Positions 58,996-64,000 of a DNA stretch of 64,000 nucleotides are shown here, one piece after another. The stretch is from NCBI GenBank assembly GCA_016219275.1, contig JACRBM010000038.1, positions 62,001-126,000 on the forward strand. Reading direction: 5' to 3'. A model generated the notes under the pieces. That model saw only the letters and a list, made by a program, of their open reading frames with translations. It was not told the DNA's origin and did not search any database. Each line of letters begins with the position of its first letter. Position 1 is the stretch's first letter. Origin of the DNA: Chloroflexota bacterium. GTDB taxonomy: Bacteria > Chloroflexota > Anaerolineae > UBA4142. The position numbers and the translations under genes are program-made.

Positions 58996-60225
58996 TTACT
59001 CGTACACCTTCTCGCCTTCGGTCTCCGCGTTCACCGCGTCCATCTCGACATCGCGCGCTGTGCTCGTTATTCCCAAGAGTTCCTTGTAGTACTCGTGCTG
59101 GATGACGAGATTCATAATCTCGTTCGTCCCCGTCCAGATCATCATCAACCGCGCGTCGCGCAAGAGTCGCTCGATGGGATAGACGTTGGTGTAGCCGATG
59201 CCGCCCAGCACTTGCATCGCGTTGTTCACCACCTGCCACGCGGTTTCGGTCGCGAGTTTTTTCGATTCGGAGACGCGTCGCCGCACGCGTCCTGGTTCAT
59301 CGCCGGCGTCAATCGCGCGCGCGGTTTCGTGTGTGAGCGCGCGCGCCGCGTCAATCGCCGTAATGCTTTCTGCGATTTTGAAATTGACGCCTTCGTACTC
59401 GCGAATCTTTTGCCCGAACGCGCGCCGGCGATCCGCGTACCGCGCCGCGATCTCGATTGCCGCGCGCGCCAAGCCCAGCGCGCCTGCCGCGCTCGTCATC
59501 CGTTCGGGAATCATCATCTGGTTGAAAATTTCCCCCGCGCCGTTTTCGCGCCCGACGAGATTTTCCACCGGCACTGGCACATTGCGAAAATAGACGCGCC
59601 CCGTGCCGCCGCCGCGTGTCCCCAGCAATCCGTAAACGTGTTGCACCTCGACGCCCGCGCCGCGCTCGACGAGGAACGCGCTCAAGTCGCGCGGCTTGTC
59701 GCCGGTGCGCGCGTAGACGAAAAAGTAATCCGCGCCTTCCGCGCCAACGATGAAACGTTTTTGCCCATTGAGTACGTAAACATCATCATCACGTACCGCG
59801 CGCGTCGTCGCGCCGAAAAAGTCGGAACCGCCGCGCGGCTCGGTCAATGCTTCGGCGGTGGTCAGTTTGCCTTCGAGCGTCGCGGTCAAGTACTTGCGCT
59901 TTTGTTCCGGCGTCCCGAAGCAGTTGATCGCTTCGCCGACAATGGTTGGAAGCGAATACAAACACGCGAGCGACGCGCCGAGCACGCCGATTTCTTCGAG
60001 CGCGAGCACCTCGTGCGCCCAATCCAATCCGCGTCCGCCGAATTCTTTCGGAAAACGCACGCCGAGCAAGTTCCACGCGGCGAGTTTTTGCACGTACTCG
60101 CGCGGATAACGCACCTTGTCCGCGTCCATGTCGAGCAAGAGTTGGCGCGGCACCTCGTTGCGCGCGAACGCGCGCGCTTCATCGCGCAGTTGGCGTTGCG
60201 CGTCGGTCAAAAGAACGTCTAACAT
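58996..60225 (-). CDS. Acyl-CoA dehydrogenase, isovaleryl-CoA/long-chain type active site (409 aa)
   Basis: A flavin-dependent dehydrogenase that oxidises acyl-CoA to enoyl-CoA. The N-terminal helical domain is followed by the FAD motif [19 protein letters not shown] and the C-terminal domain with [21 protein letters not shown] and [25 protein letters not shown] in two parts. The canonical catalytic Glu region reads [10 protein letters not shown], with Thr where Glu stands in medium-chain enzymes. A Glu in [13 protein letters not shown] aligns with the alternative catalytic position of isovaleryl-CoA and long-chain dehydrogenases. AGGAGG precedes the ATG. The substrate is likely branched or long-chain, but unproven. 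Confidence 0.9.
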   Translation of the reverse strand: MLDVLLTDAQRQLRDEARAFARNEVPRQLLLDMDADKVRYPREYVQKLAAWNLLGVRFPKEFGGRGLDWAHEVLALEEIGVLGASLACLYSLPTIVGEAINCFGTPEQKRKYLTATLEGKLTTAEALTEPRGGSDFFGATTRAVRDDDVYVLNGQKRFIVGAEGADYFFVYARTGDKPRDLSAFLVERGAGVEVQHVYGLLGTRGGGTGRVYFRNVPVPVENLVGRENGAGEIFNQMMIPERMTSAAGALGLARAAIEIAARYADRRRAFGQKIREYEGVNFKIAESITAIDAARALTHETARAIDAGDEPGRVRRRVSESKKLATETAWQVVNNAMQVLGGIGYTNVYPIERLLRDARLMMIWTGTNEIMNLVIQHEYYKELLGITSTARDVEMDAVNAETEGEKVYE

Positions 60226-60305
60226 TGCAACCTCCTTTGACGCCGAATCGTTTCCATGCTAGTGTCTTTTCGAGATTTCCCCCGGGAATCCGGAGGAAGG
60301 GCAAA

Positions 60306-60521
60306 ATGGTTGAACATAAACTGATTGAACGTCGCGATGATATTTTGGGCGGAACAACCGTGTTCGCGGGAACTCGTGTGCCAGCCCAGACTCTGATTGA
60401 TTATCTCGAAGGCGGGCACTCACGCGAAGAATTCTTGGACGATTTTCCGACCGTCGCGCGCGAACAAGCGATTGGCGTTCGGGAACTATTGAAGACAGCC
60501 GTTTTGACTCAACCGGCATGA
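60306..60521 (+). CDS. DUF433 antitoxin-like protein (71 aa)
   Basis: A small DUF433 protein with the family pattern RRDDILGGTTVFAGTRVPAQ and LIDYLEGGHSREEFLDDFP, followed by REQAIGVRELL. Such proteins have a winged-helix fold and usually pair with a DUF5615 PIN-like toxin. The ATG at 60306 follows GGAGGAAGG. The stop overlaps the ATG of the partner gene by four bases. Confidence 0.88.
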   Translation: MVEHKLIERRDDILGGTTVFAGTRVPAQTLIDYLEGGHSREEFLDDFPTVAREQAIGVRELLKTAVLTQPA

Positions 60522-60730
60522 AAATTCTCCTTGACGAATGTCTGCCACGCAAGTTGAAATACGCGTTGCCAGGTCACGACCTAACTTATTTCCCCTTTTC
60601 CAAACACGGGTCGCGTTTGGAAAATGTCTCGACCAGGAATGAAATCCACGAACTTGCCATCCTTTGCTTTAGAACGAATTTCGTTTCGTGTTCCGGTATG
60701 CGTTGCAACCAAGACCTGTCAGGTTTTTAG
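60518..60730 (+). pseudogene. Truncated DUF5615 PIN-like toxin
   Basis: The first about 22 residues (MKILLDECLPRKLKYALPGH) match the DUF5615 start, including the acidic metal ligand. The family's later conserved blocks, with the further acidic residues and the VTxD motif, are absent. The remaining text (SKHGSRLENVSTRNEI onward) is unlike any member in any frame I could read. The reading frame ends inside a palindromic repeat. The full domain needs about 110 residues, so the toxin is probably dead, leaving the antitoxin. Confidence 0.7.
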
Positions 60731-60745
60731 AAACCTGACAGGTCT
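60712..60745. repeat. AGACCTGTCAGGTTT palindrome ending the broken toxin
   Basis: Perfect 15-bp arms AGACCTGTCAGGTTT and AAACCTGACAGGTCT around TTAG, which supplies the stop codon. Similar in size and AGACC ends to copies A-E. Confidence 0.9.
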
Positions 60746-60770
60746 GCCATAAACGCGTCGGGAATCTGCT

Positions 60771-61343
60771 TCAGCGAATTGAGCCGGTAAACTGTTCGAT
60801 GGGCGTCCAGTCCCAGCCCTGCTTGGTTCCAATCAGCATCAAGATGGCGAGACCGTTCTTGCCCGCAAAAACGCCGGTCGCCTGTTGCATCGTCACGGAG
60901 CGCGAATCGTTTTCCGCAATCGTCAAAGTCACCGATTGACCCTTGATTCGCACTTGACGCGTTCCCGTCACGCGATACGTACCGCCCTGCATCGAGTACT
61001 GCCGTTGAAATTGTTCTTGCAATTGTTGTTGCATGTCTTCCGGCTTGGCGCTGCGATCCGCGCTCTGCATCAGCATGATCATCGGACGCGCTTTGTTCGC
61101 AGGCGCAATCATCACCATTTGCATCGCGAACAAATCCATGCCGAACTCTTCCTTGTAGCCGGACGGTAAGGTGTACTCCGCGATCTTTGCCGCCGTCTGT
61201 TTGATCTGCTCCGGGTTTTGCGCGTTCGTCGCGAAATTCTGCATCACGCGCGGCGCGAAGAACACGAGCACGACGCATGCGAGTACGCAGATCACCGTCA
61301 ACGTTCCGCCAACCAGCAAAACGATTTTCATAGTGCGACTCAT
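60771..61343 (-). CDS. Single-pass membrane protein, tandem paralogue 1 (190 aa)
   Basis: Residues 1-30 are a signal anchor (MKIVLLVGGTLTVICVLACV). The rest lies outside: AAKIAEYTLPSGYKEEFGMD, a Met-rich ARPMIMLMQSADRS segment, RVTGTRQVRIKGQSVTL and KQGWDWTPIEQFTGSIR. AGGAGG precedes the ATG at 61343. The sequence follows its neighbour (61376-61951) along the full length, so they are a tandem duplication. I do not know the family; the exterior domain could bind a lipid or metal, but nothing shows it. Confidence 0.75.
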   Translation of the reverse strand: MSRTMKIVLLVGGTLTVICVLACVVLVFFAPRVMQNFATNAQNPEQIKQTAAKIAEYTLPSGYKEEFGMDLFAMQMVMIAPANKARPMIMLMQSADRSAKPEDMQQQLQEQFQRQYSMQGGTYRVTGTRQVRIKGQSVTLTIAENDSRSVTMQQATGVFAGKNGLAILMLIGTKQGWDWTPIEQFTGSIR

Positions 61344-61375
61344 CTCCGCGCCTCCTTTCCTTCTCTTGACACATT

Positions 61376-61951
61376 TCAACGAATAGACGCGAGAAAACGC
61401 TCAATCAAATCCCAGTCCCATTTTTGTTTTTCGCTGTCTACCCGCACAGTCACTACTCCCCCTCTTCCAGGAAATAGACCGATTGCATGACGGGAAGTGA
61501 TGCCTTCGGATTGACTCTCGGTAATGTAGAGAGGAACTAGAGCATCTTTGATCTTCACTTTTCTTTCGCCAACAAACCAGTAAGTAACCCCGCGTACAAT
61601 GTCGTTACTCTGCACCTGACCGCGTAGTTGTTCGTCCATCTCCTTCAACTTGGTATTAGAATGTGTGATTTGATCCAAGTGAAAGGCAGGACTGGTCTTG
61701 TCGCTGGAAGCAATCAAGACGGTTTGGGAAACCGTTAGGTCGCTTCCGAACTTCTCGGTATAACCTGGGGGCAAAGTGTAATCGGCGATTTTCGCGGCAA
61801 CTAATTTGGCATGCTCTGGATTATCCGCGTCATGGATAACGGATTGAGCCCACAGCGGCATAATTACACCCAACAACACGCACATCGTCAGCGCGCAAAT
61901 CACAATCAGCATGCCACTAACAAGCAAAACGATTTTCATCGTGCGAGACAT
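61376..61951 (-). CDS. Single-pass membrane protein, tandem paralogue 2 (191 aa)
   Basis: The same layout as the next gene: anchor (MKIVLLVSGMLIVICALTMC), AAKIADYTLPPGYTEKFGSD, FVGERKVKIKDALVPLYI and KQKWDWDLIERFLASIR. The two share roughly a third to half of their residues in conserved blocks. AGGAGG precedes the ATG at 61951. The gene is flanked upstream by a dispersed repeat. Function unknown. Confidence 0.75.
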   Translation of the reverse strand: MSRTMKIVLLVSGMLIVICALTMCVLLGVIMPLWAQSVIHDADNPEHAKLVAAKIADYTLPPGYTEKFGSDLTVSQTVLIASSDKTSPAFHLDQITHSNTKLKEMDEQLRGQVQSNDIVRGVTYWFVGERKVKIKDALVPLYITESQSEGITSRHAIGLFPGRGGVVTVRVDSEKQKWDWDLIERFLASIR

Positions 61952-61970
61952 GGAATTGCCTCCTTGAATT

Positions 61971-62088
61971 GGCGATTGGAAATCGCCTCGCGTGAGCCGA
62001 CGGCTGGTCGCCCGCCTACGCGGGCGAATTGCGTCCACGCAGGTGGACGCCCGGCGGCACGCCCTCGAAAGGCGTTTTCAAACGCCCC
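61971..62088 (+). repeat. Dispersed composite repeat, copy 2 (118 bp)
   Basis: In order: GGCGATTGGAAATCGCC hairpin, GAGCCGACGGCTGGTCGCC, CGCCTACGCGGGCG, CGTCCACGCAGGTGGACG and a final GGCGTTTTCAAACGCC hairpin. Homologous along its length to 39392-39537 in reverse orientation, which has 28 nt more. No ORF or terminal target duplication is seen. Confidence 0.8.
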
Positions 62089-62109
62089 AGTTCTGTCACA
62101 CGCCGTCCG

Positions 62110-63483
62110 CTAAATTCGTCCCACTGCCTTCGACTCCAAATACCGATTCACAACCGCAATCGTCAACTGATTCGCCGGCACGTCGAGCGTGAGCACACCG
62201 CGATGTCGGAGCGATTCGAGCAACAGCGCGCGCTCGTCGAGCAGTTGCTCCGCGACGACGCGCTCGTACACACTTTGCGAATCGCGCGGGCGTTGGCGCG
62301 CGAGATCGTGCACGCTTGGATCGCTGATCGCGACGAGGAGCGGCAAATGACGCGGACGCAACGACGCCATCTGCGCGACAATCGTATCCACCGCCAAGCC
62401 GGACGATAGATCGGTGAACACGACGACGAGCGAACGCTTTTTGTGTTTCGCGCCGAGAAACGCGAACGCGCGCGCGTAATCCGATTCGACCGGCTGCGAC
62501 TCGACGCCGTACAACGTCGCGAGCATTCGATAGAATTGTCCCTTGCCACTGCGCGGTGTGAGAAAATGCGTCACTTCATCCGCGAACGCGATCAGCCCGA
62601 CTTTGTCACCGCGCAAACCCGCGACGTACGACAGCATCAACACCGCGTTCACCGCGTAATCGAGTTTGGCTAGATTCTCGACCGGCGCGCGCATCATGCG
62701 TCCCACGTCGAGCAACGCGAGGATCGTTTGACTGCGCTCGGTTTCGAATTCGCGGCTGATCGGTTTGCTGCGCCGCGCGGTCGCTTTCCAATCAATCCGG
62801 CGAAATTCGTCATCCGGCTGGTACTCGCGCAAACGCTCGAACTCGGCGCCGCGACCCAGGACGCGCGTTTGGCGCAAGCCCATCTCGGTGAGGTGATGCC
62901 GCCGCGCGAGAACTTGGTACTTGCGAATGTCGAGCAGGTTCGGATACACCTTGACCGGCGCGCCCGTCGCATAGCGCGCTTGGCGCACGATCATTCCCAG
63001 GACGCCGCGCCACCGCAGATTCGTATCGCCGAAACGATAATCGCCGCGCCGCGGCGGACGAACGTGGTAGCGGAATTCGACGGTTTCGCGTGGACGGAGT
63101 GGAGCAAATGGCAAATTGCGAATGACGAATGGCGAATGGCGGGCAAGCGCGTCAACAGTCTCTCGCTCGCCTAATGTAAAATGGTCGGCGGCGAATTGCG
63201 GCGGGAATTCGTCGCGCGCGATGAGGCGCGTCGCGCGGCGACCGCGATGCGTCACGCGCACGATGATCAGATTGTCCGCACCGAGCGAGAGGCGCGTGTC
63301 GTTGACGCGTTGCGTCTCAAAATCTTTGGGCGCGGGCGAGAGCAAATAATCTGTGACGATCATGATCATCACGAGCAACAGATACACCACCGCGAGGATC
63401 AGCAATTCGCGTGCGAGCGTACCGAGCGCGAGGAACGGCGCGGTGAGCAAGAGAAGCAACAAGGATTGACGAGTTAGGAGCAT
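62110..63483 (-). CDS. DUF58 domain protein (457 aa)
   Basis: A membrane-anchored DUF58 protein with two N-terminal helices (residues 7-50), a beta-rich segment to about 170, and the conserved block RVLGRGAEFERLREYQPDDE, RRIDWKATARRSKPISREFE (about 215-250). A von Willebrand-type fold follows (TILALLDVGRMM; DKVGLIAFADEVTHFL; SLVVVFTDLSSGL). Such proteins are encoded with MoxR AAA ATPases and are thought to be their substrate or adaptor; the MoxR gene is immediately upstream here. Residues about 111-124 (RHSPFVIRNLPFAP) come from an in-frame heptamer array. Confidence 0.9.
   Translation of the reverse strand: MLLTRQSLLLLLLTAPFLALGTLARELLILAVVYLLLVMIMIVTDYLLSPAPKDFETQRVNDTRLSLGADNLIIVRVTHRGRRATRLIARDEFPPQFAADHFTLGERETVDALARHSPFVIRNLPFAPLRPRETVEFRYHVRPPRRGDYRFGDTNLRWRGVLGMIVRQARYATGAPVKVYPNLLDIRKYQVLARRHHLTEMGLRQTRVLGRGAEFERLREYQPDDEFRRIDWKATARRSKPISREFETERSQTILALLDVGRMMRAPVENLAKLDYAVNAVLMLSYVAGLRGDKVGLIAFADEVTHFLTPRSGKGQFYRMLATLYGVESQPVESDYARAFAFLGAKHKKRSLVVVFTDLSSGLAVDTIVAQMASLRPRHLPLLVAISDPSVHDLARQRPRDSQSVYERVVAEQLLDERALLLESLRHRGVLTLDVPANQLTIAVVNRYLESKAVGRI
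63113..63153. repeat. Heptamer array inside the DUF58 coding sequence
   Basis: GCAAATG GCAAATT GCGAATG ACGAATG GCGAATG GCGGGC: six 7-bp units, 42 bp in all, which is divisible by 3 and keeps the frame. The unit is close to the GCCATTT type (reverse strand) at 19373. Confidence 0.85.
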
Positions 63484-63555
63484 TTCAGATTTCAGATTTC
63501 AGATTTCAGATTGCGGATTTCTCAATTTGAAATCTACAATCTGAAATCTGAAATT
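63483..63555. repeat. Heptamer array, inverted, CAGATTT units
   Basis: Left four TTTCAGA units, right GAAATCT ACAATCT GAAATCT GAAATTC. It fills the whole space between the DUF58 start and the MoxR stop. The unit equals that at 9675-9709, 54 kb away. Confidence 0.95.
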
Positions 63556-64000
63556 CAACGGGGCACTTCAACTTTGCCGAGAATCCGTTTCAGCACACTG
63601 TCCGCGTCGAACCCTTCGATTTCCGCTTCGGGTTTGAGGATGATGCGATGGCGATACACCGGCAGGACCAATGCTTTTACATCGTCGGGCACGACGAAAG
63701 CGCGACCCAGCATCGCCGCCCAGGTTTTCGCGCCGAGCAACAGCGCGATGGACGCGCGCGGACTGCCGCCCAGCGCGAGGTCGGGCGATTTGCGCGACGC
63801 GTCCGCAATCGCGGTGATGTAATTCAGAATGCCGTCTTCGACCGTGACCGTGTTGATTTCCTCGCGCACGCGCTGGATTTTTTCCGGCGTCAACACCGGC
63901 TCCAGTCCGGCTTGCGCGAGTTGATGCGCGTCGAACCCGCGATGATAGCGACGCAAAATTTCGGTCTCGGATTCCGGCGGCAAATAATTCACGACCGTTT
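63555..64000 (-). CDS. MoxR family AAA ATPase, C-terminal part (partial)
   Basis: The C-terminal lid region of a MoxR ATPase, cut by the window edge; about 148 codons are seen and the Walker motifs lie beyond 64000. Visible marks are the end of the ATPase core ([18 protein letters not shown]), the helical lid ([19 protein letters not shown]) and [20 protein letters not shown], with [15 protein letters not shown] and a C-terminal [15 protein letters not shown]. MoxR proteins act as chaperone-like ATPases with DUF58 partners, encoded just downstream here. Confidence 0.9.
   Translation of the reverse strand, partial: TVVNYLPPESETEILRRYHRGFDAHQLAQAGLEPVLTPEKIQRVREEINTVTVEDGILNYITAIADASRKSPDLALGGSPRASIALLLGAKTWAAMLGRAFVVPDDVKALVLPVYRHRIILKPEAEIEGFDADSVLKRILGKVEVPR

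Overview
The window is a contiguous bacterial chromosome segment of fairly high G+C content. I take it to be a member of the Chloroflexota (Anaerolineae-like). This is inferred from the lipoprotein linkers rich in Ala, Pro and Thr, small conserved families such as DUF951 and DUF2203, ABC sugar-uptake operons without their own ATPase, and a MoxR/DUF58/SpoIIM/RDD gene set. Pyruvate:ferredoxin oxidoreductase, multiheme cytochromes and a decayed formate dehydrogenase point to anaerobic or microaerobic metabolism. I recognised no rRNA, tRNA, CRISPR array, phage gene or transposase. The standard code is used and many genes end in TGA, but two genes carry an in-frame TGA exactly where a catalytic cysteine belongs, so the organism very probably inserts selenocysteine.

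Layout. 1-3182: two small proteins and an ATP-grasp/PEP-utiliser phosphotransferase. 3190-3780: a formate dehydrogenase pseudogene, then a cysteine-rich leader ORF and a terminator before an ATP-grasp ligase. 4882-7769: a metallo-beta-lactamase/beta-CASP protein with a ParB-like tail, interrupted in frame by palindromic repeats. 7785-15094 (minus): MFS exporter, membrane protein, PadR regulator, dihydroorotate-dehydrogenase-like protein and NifJ. 15278-18905: diheme cytochrome c and two ABC-2 permeases, one fused to a PrsW-like protease domain. 19024-20422 (minus): DUF2283, DUF2203 and a selenocysteine peroxiredoxin. 20691-29611: two sugar permease pairs and three binding lipoproteins. 29701-31319: phosphate transporter and DUF47 partner. 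31361-33340 (minus): inositol-dehydrogenase-like protein and PfkB kinase. 33456-39402: DUF951, MFS, glycosyltransferase, an orphan binding protein, an inositol-phosphatase-family protein and a uroporphyrinogen-decarboxylase-like protein. 39567-41557 (minus): SpoIID and BtrH proteins. 41626-47326 (minus): sigma/membrane-protein pair, pentaheme cytochrome, sulfite-oxidase-like protein and a two-component system. 47461-48978: selenocysteine thioredoxin and acyltransferase. 49012-57931 (minus): Ser/Thr kinase, FHA-lipase, S9 peptidase and RDD protein. 57943-64000: SpoIIM, acyl-CoA dehydrogenase, a broken toxin-antitoxin pair, two tandem paralogues, DUF58 and partial MoxR.

Redox theme. The two selenoproteins, the sulfite-oxidase-like enzyme, the pentaheme cytochrome and the two-component system form a plausible envelope redox and thiol module. 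Four 11-bp-phased repeats between the response regulator and the selenothioredoxin look like the regulator's binding site. A LacI-type palindrome sits just downstream of two strong sigma70 promoters, at the phosphate transporter and at the PfkB/inositol-dehydrogenase operon, so one repressor may control both.

Repeat theme. About 18 loci carry arrays of degenerate 7-bp units, often as a left array and its reverse complement around a short loop, mostly placed exactly between genes and often supplying the upstream gene's stop codon. The unit sequence changes from locus to locus while the 7-bp phase is kept. Other interspersed palindromes occur between genes and, in one gene, in frame inside it. 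A 118-146 bp composite element occurs twice. The heptamer arrays are the best candidate here for an undescribed system.
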